A DNA stretch of 64,000 nucleotides from Treponema socranskii subsp. buccale (GCF_024181585.1 NZ_CP054258.1:2480001-2544000); one strand, 5' to 3'; shown: positions 8,471 to 16,526, counted from the first letter of the stretch. The notes: generated from the sequence alone by a model not told the origin. Program-made: numbers and translations.

Positions 8471-9028
8471 TTATTCATACCGTATATAAACCGTAAAAGG
8501 TTTACAACCTCCGTCTTCCTCAAACACCCTGATTAATCTATCGGCTATTTTTAATCTCCTTTTGGGAAGATCAAAATATGTATATGTGGATTTATCATTT
8601 CTTGGTGCGAAATCTATATATTGATATACGGTCTTTTTATTTGTATCTATATAAAAATCGTTAACCGCATATGCAATTCTTGCATCATCTTTTATTTTCA
8701 AATATACCGGACCGATGATTTCTTTATTCTCATTTTCTTTCAGTATTTTTTTTATATACTCGGATTTATAAAAATATTCGGAATTAATATATAAATCATC
8801 CGTATGGTCTGATATGTAATATTTTAAAATTTTTGATGCTTCCGGGGAAATAAATTTCCCTCCCCATATCATATCTTTATAAATACTTTTAATTTCTTTT
8901 TTTTCGTTTTTTTGAAGTAAATTATTATCAAATTTTTCCGTTAATTCATCAATTTTCTCTTGTGAGACAGAAAGGATTGAACATGAACCGAACAAGCAAC
9001 TCAGTAATGAAAAAAATATTATTAACAA
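8471..9028 (-). CDS. Predicted lipoprotein of unknown function
   Basis: The 185-residue protein has a hydrophobic N-terminus ending in a spirochaete-type lipobox (CLFGSC). The mature part is Lys/Glu/Tyr-rich and not recognised. I keep the TTG at 9028 because AGAGG lies 7 bases upstream. The frame stays open another 19 codons upstream (KKKKYLTKRGYSL), which would give a more classical basic signal-peptide start but offers no standard start codon. It is AT-rich and probably cassette cargo. Confidence 0.6.
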   Translation of the reverse strand: MLIIFFSLLSCLFGSCSILSVSQEKIDELTEKFDNNLLQKNEKKEIKSIYKDMIWGGKFISPEASKILKYYISDHTDDLYINSEYFYKSEYIKKILKENENKEIIGPVYLKIKDDARIAYAVNDFYIDTNKKTVYQYIDFAPRNDKSTYTYFDLPKRRLKIADRLIRVFEEDGGCKPFTVYIRYE

Positions 9029-9045
9029 AGAATAGCCTCTTTTTG

Positions 9046-9138
9046 TTAAATACTTTTTCTTTTTATCAATTTTTGTTGATGTTTATCAAAAAGTTCGCAA
9101 TAATCTTTTCATGCAATATCAGACCAAACCTTTACCAT
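9046..9138 (-). pseudogene. Truncated YoeB/Txe-type toxin with internal TGA
   Basis: The ATG at 9138 overlaps the stop of the RelB-like gene as TGATG. The translation is MVKVWSDIA-stop-KDYCELFD and then KHQQKLIKRKSI-stop. This fits the YoeB N-terminus (IVWSDEAWEDY..W...KKLLKRIN), with TGA exactly where the conserved Trp (TGG) is expected. The remaining two thirds of the toxin, including the catalytic end, is missing, and the lipoprotein gene begins where it should continue. Confidence 0.7.
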
Positions 9139-9398
9139 CAATCGGATTCCTTTAATTCATGAATTTGACATTTCCCGGTTTCAATCTGATGTATACTTTT
9201 ACGCAAATATTTCATATTTTCTTCCGAATAAATATACGGATCTTCGGATGCTTTCAGCGCAAACGGAAGACCGTTTTCCCGAATTGTAGCTTTTACAAAA
9301 GAATTTATTGCCAAAGAAATATTTATTCCCATAGAGTCGCATATTTATTCAAACCTTGTTTTATCTTCGTTTGCAATTTTTGCTGATATTGTAGTCAT
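9138..9398 (-). pseudogene. RelB/DinJ-type antitoxin with premature stop
   Basis: From the ATG at 9398 (AGGAG 7 bases upstream) the frame reads MTTISAKIANEDKTRFE-stop-ICDSMGINISLAINSFV and continues to 9138. This is a RelB/DinJ antitoxin interrupted by TAA at 9345-9347. The downstream part could restart at the ATG at 9332, five codons on, giving 64 residues, but it would lack the N-terminal ribbon that contacts DNA. TTGATA-N17-TATACG upstream is a plausible promoter. Confidence 0.75.
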
Positions 9399-9537
9399 CT
9401 TAATACTCCTTACTACGTATACTACACACGCGTCTAAATATCAACTATTCAACCTACTAATTTTTTCCGCTCGGTGTTACACCGCGAAGCAAAGCTATCA
9501 TTTTTATATTTTCCTTTACCATACCAACGGCATGTGA

Positions 9538-9604
9538 GTATAACATTCACTTAACCTGCAAACGAGCACAGTCCCGTTTGTCAGCGCTGGAAACGGTATT
9601 AGGA
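9538..9604 (-). repeat. attC-like recombination site C
   Basis: On the minus strand the site runs from TCCTAAT to GTTATAC. The central stem is CTG-A-CAAACG paired with CGTTTG-CAG, again with the single unpaired A. It lies immediately after the stop of the RelE-type toxin. Confidence 0.65.
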
Positions 9605-9608
9605 AATA

Positions 9609-9881
9609 TTATTTATAAGCATCTTTCCGCGCTTCTATATTCACTATAAATACGATAACCGTATCTTCTAATATTTTATAGAACAGCCGATAATCCCCTA
9701 TTCTAAAACGATATAGGTCTTTGTAATTTCCTTTGAGTCTTTTAATATTGGGGCCAAAATAGGGATTTTCACGTAATACCGGATATACATATTCCGTAAT
9801 CTTTTTGTATAAAGATTTATATTTTGCAGATTTTATCTTCTTTTCAAATGTTTCGGTTTCCGCTATTCGATACTTAGTCAA
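9609..9881 (-). CDS. RelE/ParE-family toxin
   Basis: The 90-residue protein is a full-length RelE-type toxin: KITEYVYPVLRENPY, then KRLKGNYKDLYRFRIGDYRLFYKI, then a VNIEARKDAYK end. RelE toxins cleave mRNA in the ribosomal A site. The start is a TTG that overlaps the antitoxin stop by 8 bases, with AAGGT 10 bases upstream, which implies translational coupling and low initiation. It forms the only intact toxin-antitoxin pair in the cassette region. Confidence 0.85.
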   Translation of the reverse strand: MTKYRIAETETFEKKIKSAKYKSLYKKITEYVYPVLRENPYFGPNIKRLKGNYKDLYRFRIGDYRLFYKILEDTVIVFIVNIEARKDAYK

Positions 9882-10107
9882 TTATTCGATACCTTCCGGC
9901 TGAAATATCGGATAAACCTTTTTTAATATCTTTCCCATACTTGAGTATTTCATTCATTTCCGTATCATCGACAAATGTCTCATTCATAGTGTAATTGAGC
10001 GTTGCATATTCCAGATAATTTGAGATCGTTCTTTTCTGCCCTGCAGCAGCCAATTTGAAAATGTCATAGGTACTGTCATCTATACGAACGGTAATTGTTT
10101 TTGCCAT
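9874..10107 (-). CDS. CopG-type antitoxin paired with the RelE toxin
   Basis: The 77-residue protein begins MAKTITVRIDDSTYDIFKLAA, a ribbon-helix-helix DNA-binding domain, and ends with the toxin-binding tail (DIKKGLSDISAGRYRIID) common to antitoxins of RelE partners. The ATG at 10107 follows AGGGGCG; a start at 10125 is possible but less well placed. It should repress its own promoter at 10125-10153. Confidence 0.85.
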   Translation of the reverse strand: MAKTITVRIDDSTYDIFKLAAAGQKRTISNYLEYATLNYTMNETFVDDTEMNEILKYGKDIKKGLSDISAGRYRIID

Positions 10108-10124
10108 TTTACGCCCCTGCTTCA

Positions 10125-10153
10125 AATGTATTCATTTATATTCAAAATGTCAA
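10125..10153 (-). promoter_or_regulatory. Promoter of the toxin-antitoxin pair
   Basis: A perfect TTGACA, a 17-base spacer and TACATT on the minus strand. The site lies inside the cassette, between attC-like site D and the antitoxin, so the pair is expressed independently of any array promoter. Confidence 0.75.
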
Positions 10154-10201
10154 CCGGTTACTTCTGTAATTCAATGATTTTGAATCGAACAGAAAGCATC
10201 A

Positions 10202-10250
10202 ACCTAACATTGCTTTAAACCGTAAACATAAAGCGACATTTGATTAAGGT
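10202..10250 (-). repeat. attC-like recombination site D (short form)
   Basis: On the minus strand the 3' box GTTAGGT fits GTTRRRY exactly and is preceded by the shared GGTTTAAAGCAAT stretch. The 5' box is CCTTAAT, and the stop codon of the SH3 gene lies within it. The central stem is shorter and poorly paired, so the site may be degenerate. Confidence 0.5.
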
Positions 10251-11299
10251 GCATCTCCCTTGAGGAAAGCAATCCAGTCTTCCGGGATATAATAAGTAGG
10301 ACCGCCGCGTTCTGCAGAAAGATATGCTCCGGAAATCCAGCCGGTTTTGCCGTCTACGGTAATTCTTACCCAACGATTTCTATATGAACCATCGTATTCT
10401 TCCGTAATTGCTTCCGTTATGATATTTGTTTGCCTGTTTCCGTTTTTATAACTTGAAGGAATTTCAGCTATTACCGTCGTATCTACTACCCCCGGCTTAT
10501 CGCGAACTTCAATAAAATTATTTTCCGAAAAAATTGAAAGACCTTGATAAACCTTTCTTACAGTCCAAGTTCTGTTTCCGACGTTAATTTTTTCAAGAAT
10601 TTCCCAACGGTTGTTTTGATACGGATCCGAATAGCCGTCAATATATTTTTTATAATAATTACTGTAATAGGCGCCGGAATAATAAACAAATCCTCGCACT
10701 CCATTATAAGAAACTTTAAGCCATACATAATGCAGCAAATCTTTTTTAGACTGTACCAGCCATAATTCTTCAACATCAACCCTGTCATCCAAAGTTACTT
10801 TGACCAGAACTTGATTTTTATTAATATATTTATAAATATTATAATCATCGGCCATTTCTCCGAGTTTCAATTTTTGCCGATGCTTTCTTTTTAGAATATA
10901 AAAATCTTTATCTCCCGTTTGCTCAATTATCGTTCCGTTTCCGTTTTCGTAGTTAGGAACATAAGAAATCGGCGGAGTTTCTTTCAGATAACCGGCAAAA
11001 CATCTGCCGACAACTGCATATTTAACAGGATTCCCATCTTTGTCTTTCGCATTTTTTTGAACTTCGACAGTTACCCAATTACTTGTAATCCCGTCAATCG
11101 TTTCTTTTTCATCTTCAATATCGATAATTTTTACTTTGGTTCCTTTATTTAAAACCGTTATAATTTTATTTTCGGCATAGGGTGTTCTAAGCCGCAAATT
11201 ATCGGTCGTGACCATATCTTTATATAATTCCAATTTTGTTTGCGCAAAGGCGAAAAAAGAAAAAAAAGCAAACGGTAATAATATAAAAAAACGTTTCAT
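10244..11299 (-). CDS. Secreted protein with two SH3-like domains
   Basis: The 351-residue protein has a signal peptide (KRFFILLPFAFFSFFAFA) and two bacterial SH3-like regions. The first covers about residues 28-110 (TTDNLRLRTPYAENKIITVLNKGTKV), the second about residues 260-335 (NFIEVRDKPGV, then WVRITVDGKTGWISGAYLS). Such domains bind cell-wall or protein ligands outside the cytoplasm. AGGGGAT precedes the ATG. A comparable secreted SH3 protein sits beside the giant gene at 54571, so this class recurs in accessory regions here. Confidence 0.8.
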   Translation of the reverse strand: MKRFFILLPFAFFSFFAFAQTKLELYKDMVTTDNLRLRTPYAENKIITVLNKGTKVKIIDIEDEKETIDGITSNWVTVEVQKNAKDKDGNPVKYAVVGRCFAGYLKETPPISYVPNYENGNGTIIEQTGDKDFYILKRKHRQKLKLGEMADDYNIYKYINKNQVLVKVTLDDRVDVEELWLVQSKKDLLHYVWLKVSYNGVRGFVYYSGAYYSNYYKKYIDGYSDPYQNNRWEILEKINVGNRTWTVRKVYQGLSIFSENNFIEVRDKPGVVDTTVIAEIPSSYKNGNRQTNIITEAITEEYDGSYRNRWVRITVDGKTGWISGAYLSAERGGPTYYIPEDWIAFLKGDAP

Positions 11300-11414
11300 G
11301 CAATCCCCTGTTTTTCAAATATCAATTCGATTGCTTGATATTTTGAACAATTTTTATTTATAAGCGGCGAAATCATGCATTTATTCCCCCAAAAACGGTT
11401 CCACGGGCTTGTAG

Positions 11415-11467
11415 ACATAACATTATTTTAAACCGCAAACAGCTTCTACGAAGTTTTGTCGTCCGAT
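11415..11467 (-). repeat. attC-like recombination site E
   Basis: On the minus strand the 3' box is GTTATGT, preceded by GGTTTAAAATAAT. The central stem pairs CG-A-CAAAACTTC with GAAGCTGTTTG-CG. The 5' box is unclear (ATCGGAC at best). It lies just after the stop of the YARHG gene. Confidence 0.6.
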
Positions 11468-11479
11468 TTCTTTACTCAT

Positions 11480-12304
11480 TTATTTTTCTTCTTTAAAAAA
11501 TATCATAGAACCAAGATTCATATGAATATATTTATCAACTAAAACTTCTTCGTCATTGGGACCAAGTATAGTTGCTTCAGAGCGTTCCGGCAAAGTTATT
11601 GGAAAGGATAAAACCATGTGATGATCTAAGGTCATTGTATAACTATCTTCCTTTGCATTATAATTATATAAAGGATTAAAATATCCCATACGGCCTTCGG
11701 AACAAAAAATAATACTATCAATATAAAGATACATTGTTTTATTGCTTATATAAATCTTTCCGGAATAATGTCTGAAATTACTGCTTCCTCCGTTGAACAA
11801 AGGGGAAAGAGAAAATGTATTATCTTTCTCTATCATAAGACAAGCGGATGTATCATTTCCGACAATAAATGATTCTAAATACCATGCTCCTACATACTCA
11901 TCGGAAATATTTGTTTTCTGTAATTCAGCTTCTGTTTTTTCCTCTCTTTTTTCATATAATTGAAAAAGCTTTACGTTTTTATTATCAGTTTCAGACAGCT
12001 CCTTTTGAGAAGTTTTTTCAGAATCTTCCATAGCGAGAGAATAGTAATTATTAAAATATTCAATCAAGTCTTCCGATTTAAATTTATAACCATGATAATA
12101 AAAAATACTATTTCTCAACAATCTGCATTCTTCATTAGATAAATATGCTATTGAGAATTCATTTAATGATACATCCAGAATTTTTTTTGAAACGTTAAGA
12201 ATATATTTTGCTTTAAAAAAATCTTTAAAATCAAAATAAGTACGATCCGCAAAAATATTATTTGTTAATATAAATGCGATCAGTACTGCCAATACTTTTT
12301 TCAT
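11480..12304 (-). CDS. Secreted YARHG-domain protein
   Basis: The 274-residue protein has a signal peptide (MKKVLAVLIAFILTNNIFA) and a YARHG domain at about residues 62-90 (RLLRNSIFYYHGYKFKSEDLIEYFNNYY). YARHG is a short extracellular domain of unknown function, often in host-associated bacteria. The C-terminal half (VGAWYLESFIVGNDTS onward) looks like a beta-rich domain and is not recognised. GGAGG lies 9 bases before the ATG. It is AT-rich cassette cargo, followed by attC-like site E. Confidence 0.75.
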   Translation of the reverse strand: MKKVLAVLIAFILTNNIFADRTYFDFKDFFKAKYILNVSKKILDVSLNEFSIAYLSNEECRLLRNSIFYYHGYKFKSEDLIEYFNNYYSLAMEDSEKTSQKELSETDNKNVKLFQLYEKREEKTEAELQKTNISDEYVGAWYLESFIVGNDTSACLMIEKDNTFSLSPLFNGGSSNFRHYSGKIYISNKTMYLYIDSIIFCSEGRMGYFNPLYNYNAKEDSYTMTLDHHMVLSFPITLPERSEATILGPNDEEVLVDKYIHMNLGSMIFFKEEK

Positions 12305-12345
12305 CCTGCAGCCTCCGCATATAAACTGATTATTATATTTCAGCC

Positions 12346-12500
12346 AATCAACCGAATATTATTTTAAATCGCACCGGCGGCATCCGAGTACAACAAGGGA
12401 TGATCGGTATTGGAAAGTTCAAGCAATGCCGATCTATCCGCATTCGAATCAAAAAACCCGACGGCAGCCCGGCAGCGAAGCTTCAAGCGGCATCGGGGTA
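12346..12500 (-). repeat. Possible degenerate attC-like site F
   Basis: On the minus strand the right end GTTGATT is preceded by CGATTTAAAATAATATTCG, close to the conserved 3' part of sites B, D and E. The rest is longer, contains the terminator of the protease gene, and lacks a clear matching box. It would mark the promoter-proximal end of the array. Confidence 0.35.
12450..12498 (-). terminator. Terminator-like hairpin after the protease gene
   Basis: On the minus strand CCCGATG pairs with CGTCGGG around an imperfectly paired interior containing GAAGCTTC, followed by six T residues. Confidence 0.55.
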
Positions 12501-12546
12501 TTAACCCTCCGGCGAATAAATCGGCAGGTCTTACATAGCGGAGGTT

Positions 12547-14565
12547 TTAGCGCAAACGGACGCTCTTTTCCGTCGCCGCGATAAAGCGCAGCGCTTCGCT
12601 CTTTTTCCCCTGTCCGCTCAATCCTCCTCCGAGGATATACACGCAGTCCGCAGCGCTTCTGGTTTTATAGCCGACGCCTTTCGGATAGATAATTTTATCG
12701 ATAAACGTGTATTGTTCGCTGTCGTAGGGTTTTCCGTCATACGGCGCAATACCGTCGCGCTTTTGCTCCCAGCTTTCAGTCGTATTTTTCAGCGCACTTG
12801 CATCGGGCTTGGGTTGTTTGGAAATAAATAAAAAGCGATAATTTTCCGCGCGCTTATTCGTAGACAGACTGAGCGTTCTTTCTTCCTGCACGAGTTTTCC
12901 GTCTTTGAATGCATAGCCGATCGAAAGAGCGAACGTCGTGTCGTCGGACGACGCCAAAAGAGAAGACGGCAGATCGACGGAATACGAGCCGGTTTTAAGA
13001 GCGATGTGCTTTTTGGAATAGTCGAGCGAAATCGATTCGACAACGGGATCCCGTTTTCCCGCTTCGGCTTCCGAAAGCGCAAGGTATTCTTTCCAATTTT
13101 TCAATTCCGCCGAATACGACGGGTACGCATAATCGGCGACGAACGCCATATCCTGCCGATGTCCGTTTAAAACGTCGCCGTACGAATCGAACTTGAGCAT
13201 GACGTAGACGCCGTCGGGCATCGGGAGCGCATACGCAATCGCCATATAATCGACGAACGGAAGCTCCCAATAGTTGACAAGCCACGTACGGCTGAAACGG
13301 TCGATATGCCGGTCGGATTTGCACGGATCGCCGAGAGAAGTGATTGCGATTTTTTCGCCGGCGACGTTCCGCGTGATTTTGCTTGCGGAAAGGATATAAT
13401 CGATATATGTTTTCGGAGAGGCGATGAGGTCTTTCAGTGCGATCGATTCGGGCTTTACGACATACGCGAACGTATAGCCGAGCATAGCGCCGAAATTTAC
13501 AAAGCCGTTATCGCCGAGCTGATGCGTCGAAATATCTTTCGGCTTCGTGTAATCCCATTTGCCCGCTTCCGACAGATATATCGTATAGGGAAAATTCGCC
13601 ATATACGAATTCGAAAGCATTTCCGCAAAGCCCGCTGCTCGGGCAAAACCTTCTTTCGCATCGGGAGCAAAGCGTTCACTCAAATCGTGCACGAGTTTAT
13701 CGGTATTGTTTCCGTAACGCGTCGTGATCTCTTTGCGGAGCGAGCCGAGATTTTGCGGCAGCGAAAGCTTTTCATCGAAAATATGATAAAAGCGTTCCGT
13801 CAAAATCGTCGGAAGCCGATAGTAAAAGGGAATATGCACGACACCCGTGTTGTCGGCGACGTTTTTCGTTTCCGCAAAAGGCAGCGCATAGTTTAAATTT
13901 TCATTTTGACTTTTCATCGCGATGATACCGAGCACATCGCCTTTTTCGGTAACAAGCGGGCCTCCGGAATTTCCCGGACTCGCTGCCGCTGAAAAGCGGA
14001 GCCACTGCCACTCACCGTTTTCCTGTTCGGGCGTACGGCTCGTAAGCACGCCGTTTCTGATGACGATGCCTTCACCGAGCGCGTTGCCGACGGAAAACAC
14101 CGCCGAGTTCAGCGCGGCATCCGGCGCGACGGAAAGACCTGCGTTTTTATCGGCGGTGAAATTTTCCGCATCGAAGCAGATAAAATCACGGTCGGTTGCA
14201 AATTTCGTGACCGACGAAATTTTCCACGTTTTGCCGTCTTTGCCGCGCAAAAAATAATTCGTATACAGCGTTTCTTTGTACAGCGAAAATACGTGCGATG
14301 CCGAATAAAATTTTCCGTCGTTCATCAAAAACGCCGTACCGATCGGCAAGTATGCATCGTTGCGGATCGCGAACGGAATACGTTCAAGCGGAAGTTTTTT
14401 TTCGTATGTGAGATTTCCCTCCGCCGGTTTTTCGACGACGACTTCAAATACCGCCGCCTGCACTTTTTGCAAAACGGCGCTTTCCAAGATAGTCTGCGCG
14501 TAAACCGAAACAAACGCGCACGTCCAAACGACAAGGGCAAGATACAGTTTTCGTGTGTTTTTCAT
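12547..14565 (-). CDS. Secreted trypsin-like serine protease with a long C-terminal region
   Basis: The 672-residue protein has a signal peptide (RKLYLALVVWTCAFVSVYA). An S1-type protease domain follows: catalytic His in SASHVF, Asp in TDRDFICF, and Ser in ASPGNSGGPL within about residues 70-220. The remaining roughly 450 residues match nothing I recognise. It is presumably periplasmic or surface-exposed. The ATG at 14565 is chosen for its signal peptide; an in-frame GTG at 14616 lies upstream of the promoter. TACAAT sits 6 bases before the ATG with no clear ribosome binding site, so the mRNA may be leaderless. Confidence 0.8.
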   Translation of the reverse strand: MKNTRKLYLALVVWTCAFVSVYAQTILESAVLQKVQAAVFEVVVEKPAEGNLTYEKKLPLERIPFAIRNDAYLPIGTAFLMNDGKFYSASHVFSLYKETLYTNYFLRGKDGKTWKISSVTKFATDRDFICFDAENFTADKNAGLSVAPDAALNSAVFSVGNALGEGIVIRNGVLTSRTPEQENGEWQWLRFSAAASPGNSGGPLVTEKGDVLGIIAMKSQNENLNYALPFAETKNVADNTGVVHIPFYYRLPTILTERFYHIFDEKLSLPQNLGSLRKEITTRYGNNTDKLVHDLSERFAPDAKEGFARAAGFAEMLSNSYMANFPYTIYLSEAGKWDYTKPKDISTHQLGDNGFVNFGAMLGYTFAYVVKPESIALKDLIASPKTYIDYILSASKITRNVAGEKIAITSLGDPCKSDRHIDRFSRTWLVNYWELPFVDYMAIAYALPMPDGVYVMLKFDSYGDVLNGHRQDMAFVADYAYPSYSAELKNWKEYLALSEAEAGKRDPVVESISLDYSKKHIALKTGSYSVDLPSSLLASSDDTTFALSIGYAFKDGKLVQEERTLSLSTNKRAENYRFLFISKQPKPDASALKNTTESWEQKRDGIAPYDGKPYDSEQYTFIDKIIYPKGVGYKTRSAADCVYILGGGLSGQGKKSEALRFIAATEKSVRLR

Positions 14566-14571
14566 AAGATG

Positions 14572-14600
14572 ATTGTAGCACTCTTTTTTGAATTTTTCCA
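14572..14600 (-). promoter_or_regulatory. Leaderless-type promoter of the protease gene
   Basis: TGGAAA, a 17-base spacer and TACAAT on the minus strand. Only 6 bases separate the -10 box from the ATG. Confidence 0.5.
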
Positions 14601-14649
14601 GAGCACGATTTTGCACAATGTTCGTTTGCGGAAAAATCGCGAGCGTCTA

Positions 14650-15024
14650 TCACACTGCCGAAATGTGCACGTCTTTCATCGTATAGCCGGCTTTTGAAAC
14701 CGCCTCGATGAGCGCCGCTTCCGCTTCCTTTTGCTTGAGCAAAACGGTCACCGCTTTTCTTCTGAAGTGTACGGTCGCCCATACGCCGTCGAGGCTGTTT
14801 AACGCATTCGTAACACGCTGCGCGCAGTTTTTACACGTCATGCCTTCTACCGCCGCTTCCGCACGGTACGGATAATGCGAACGATCGGTGTCGGAGGGTT
14901 CTATTTTTACGATGGAATCGCCTCCCGAACAACAGCTCTTTCCCGAAGCGCTTCGCAAAACAGAGCGTACTCCAAACACGACTCCGATTGCGATTATTAA
15001 ACCGATAATTATATTTACCGCCAT
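14650..15024 (-). CDS. Membrane-anchored heavy-metal-associated (HMA) protein
   Basis: The 124-residue protein has one N-terminal membrane helix followed by a CCSGG cluster, resembling FeoB-associated Cys-rich proteins. A C-terminal HMA domain has the metal-binding motif GMTCKNC near residue 62 and a ferredoxin-like continuation (VTNALNSLDGVWATVHFRRKAVTV). HMA domains carry Cu+ or similar soft metals. The combination suggests a metal-handling accessory of the iron-uptake operon upstream. AAGGCGG lies 8 bases before the ATG. Confidence 0.8.
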   Translation of the reverse strand: MAVNIIIGLIIAIGVVFGVRSVLRSASGKSCCSGGDSIVKIEPSDTDRSHYPYRAEAAVEGMTCKNCAQRVTNALNSLDGVWATVHFRRKAVTVLLKQKEAEAALIEAVSKAGYTMKDVHISAV

Positions 15025-15067
15025 AGCAAACCGCCTTGTTAATTTTTCCGATTCCGATAGACTTTCG

Positions 15068-15113
15068 AAAAAAACAGGGCCTGTGCGCTTGTGGCGTACG
15101 CAGCAGACCCTGT
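15068..15113 (-). terminator. Rho-independent terminator or attenuator before the HMA gene
   Basis: On the minus strand ACAGGG pairs with CCCTGT outside a second CTGCTGCG/CGCACAG helix, and seven T residues follow. It sits between the flavodoxin and HMA genes, 44 bases before the HMA start. It either ends the feo transcript or controls read-through into the HMA gene. The 185 bases upstream (15117-15301) hold no convincing gene; TTGTCA-N17-ATAGCT is a weak promoter candidate there. Confidence 0.7.
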
Positions 15114-15301
15114 GAAAAGCTGGAAACTTTTACTTTGTAGCTATGTCCCGTACAAGAGAATTGACAACCCCCTTGCACGCAGAAGAACCGATGTTAAAAT
15201 TGTGCCGATGATCGTAATCGGATTCACCGACACGTTTAATTCGCTCCGATTTTTTCGCCGCTCGCCGCAAATCATGCAGCACAAGCGGTGCCGTATTTTC
15301 G

Positions 15302-15718
15302 TTATGCGCTCGCGCCGAGATCTTCGCACGCTTTGATCGCATCCGCATCCGGCTCGAGGTGAGCGATCAAGCCTTCGCCGTTTACCATCGTACCGCCCGC
15401 ACTTTTAACGCGGGCTGCCCAGTCGCGCATCCATTGCCCGTCGCCCCAATCGTAGGAACCGAAGAGCGCGACTTTTTTTCCGCTCAAACTGCCTTCGATC
15501 GATGCGAAAAACGATTCCATGCTGTCTTCGAGGACTTCCGCACCCATCGCGGGGCTGCCGAGAATGATCACATCTGCTTTTAAGATATCCGCCGCGGACG
15601 CTTCATCCGCTTTTTTCATTATGACGGCAGCTCCCGAACTCTTCGCACCTTTTTCGATCGCTTGAGCCATCGCTTCCGTATTCCCCGTCGTACTCGCATA
15701 TACGATCGCTTTTGTCAT
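15302..15718 (-). CDS. Flavodoxin
   Basis: The 138-residue protein is a short-chain flavodoxin. The FMN phosphate loop STTGNTEAMA is at residues 8-17, the second loop GSPAMGAEVLE is near residue 57, and the third is FGSYDWGDGQWM. Flavodoxins carry low-potential electrons. Its place in the feo operon suggests expression under iron limitation or a role in reducing iron. The ATG at 15718 has GGAGGT 6 bases upstream. Confidence 0.92.
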   Translation of the reverse strand: MTKAIVYASTTGNTEAMAQAIEKGAKSSGAAVIMKKADEASAADILKADVIILGSPAMGAEVLEDSMESFFASIEGSLSGKKVALFGSYDWGDGQWMRDWAARVKSAGGTMVNGEGLIAHLEPDADAIKACEDLGASA

Positions 15719-15749
15719 TTCATACCTCCATAAAAACAATAATTATGTA

Positions 15750-16322
15750 TTAACGTATCGCCCGCGCATATCTTTTCGCCGCAAGCGGTACGGATAATCC
15801 TTGCTTTAATAATTCACGGCAGCTCGCGCTGCATATTTTATACCGTTCCATCCGCTTTCGCGCGGAATGCACGTCTCCGTATACTTTCCAAAAACCCGCA
15901 TATCGGTAATTTCCGCCCGCAGTTTTTTCAAACTGCACGACGTCTTCAAGCGGATAGCCGAGAAAGACGCCGACCTCGTGAGGAAAACCGTTTTCCCCCG
16001 CAAGGCGATGCAGCAGCTCGGAAAGCATCGCATAAAATCCCGATTCGACGGGATACGCTTTTTCTTTCAGATACCGCCGTATACAACAATCGCCGCACTG
16101 CCGTTCGAGCAGGTTTTTATCGTACACGAAAAACAGTACCTGCGCATTCGGGCGCGGAAGCGCGACGATATATTTGCCCTCTCCGGCAAAAGCGCTGTGC
16201 CATTCCTTCACTTTGCTTTTGTACGCGTCGTACACTTCTTTCCGTATCGAAAAAAGGCACGAGGGTTTAATGCCGCACAGCGCGGGCGCACCGCACTGTA
16301 TGACGGCCTCTTCAAAGCTCAT
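15750..16322 (-). CDS. DUF3793-family protein
   Basis: The 190-residue protein matches DUF3793 by CGAPALCGIKPSCLF at the start, HEVGVFLGYPLEDVVQF in the middle and GFWKVYGDVHSARKRMERYKIC toward the end. The family has no known biochemical activity but is regularly found beside feoB and flavodoxin genes. The ATG lies 3 bases after the stop of the Cys-rich protein gene, implying coupled translation. Confidence 0.85.
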   Translation of the reverse strand: MSFEEAVIQCGAPALCGIKPSCLFSIRKEVYDAYKSKVKEWHSAFAGEGKYIVALPRPNAQVLFFVYDKNLLERQCGDCCIRRYLKEKAYPVESGFYAMLSELLHRLAGENGFPHEVGVFLGYPLEDVVQFEKTAGGNYRYAGFWKVYGDVHSARKRMERYKICSASCRELLKQGLSVPLAAKRYARAIR

Positions 16323-16325
16323 AGT

Positions 16326-16526
16326 CTATTTCTTTGCGTGTTCCGCCAAAAATTTTTCCACGTTCGAAAATTCGTGACAGCCGCCTTTTGACGAACACCA
16401 ACCCGTACACCCGAGACAACCCGGATTACCGGTAATCTTCGCTTCGTGATGGGTTTTTACGACGGCACGCACCGCAAAGAATCCCCATACACCGATACAA
16501 AGCACTGCAATAATATTTGCAATCAT
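16326..16526 (-). CDS. FeoB-associated Cys-rich membrane protein
   Basis: The 66-residue protein has one N-terminal membrane helix (MIANIIAVLCIGVWGFFAVRAVV) and a cysteine cluster NPGCLGCTGWCSSKGGCHEF. This is the hallmark of the small protein encoded next to feoB in anaerobes, probably a metal-binding partner. GGAGG precedes the ATG. The 178 bases between it and the feoB stop contain no gene. Confidence 0.9.
   Translation of the reverse strand: MIANIIAVLCIGVWGFFAVRAVVKTHHEAKITGNPGCLGCTGWCSSKGGCHEFSNVEKFLAEHAKK

Larger units (their letters stand above)
7060..12510 (-). mobile_element. Integron-like gene cassette array without integrase
   Basis: All intact genes between 7163 and 12304 are on the minus strand, AT-rich and of accessory type (toxin-antitoxin, SH3, YARHG, lipoprotein). 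At least five intergenic gaps contain a site with attC features: end boxes near RYYYAAC and GTTRRRY and a central stem with one extrahelical base. The shared internal sequence is ATTTTAAACCGCAAA. No tyrosine recombinase gene is in the window, so this resembles a CALIN (attC cluster lacking integrase) or the distal part of a longer array. Boundaries are approximate. Confidence 0.65.

Noticed and set aside
15068-15113. tRNA-like or riboswitch structure upstream of the HMA gene
   Set aside because: Only a terminator hairpin with T-run is visible; no aptamer or cloverleaf could be drawn.
15130-15329. Small minus-strand ORFs after the flavodoxin gene (for example one ending VSVNPITIIGTILTSVLL)
   Set aside because: No ribosome binding site, no recognised family, and they lie in the leader/terminator region.
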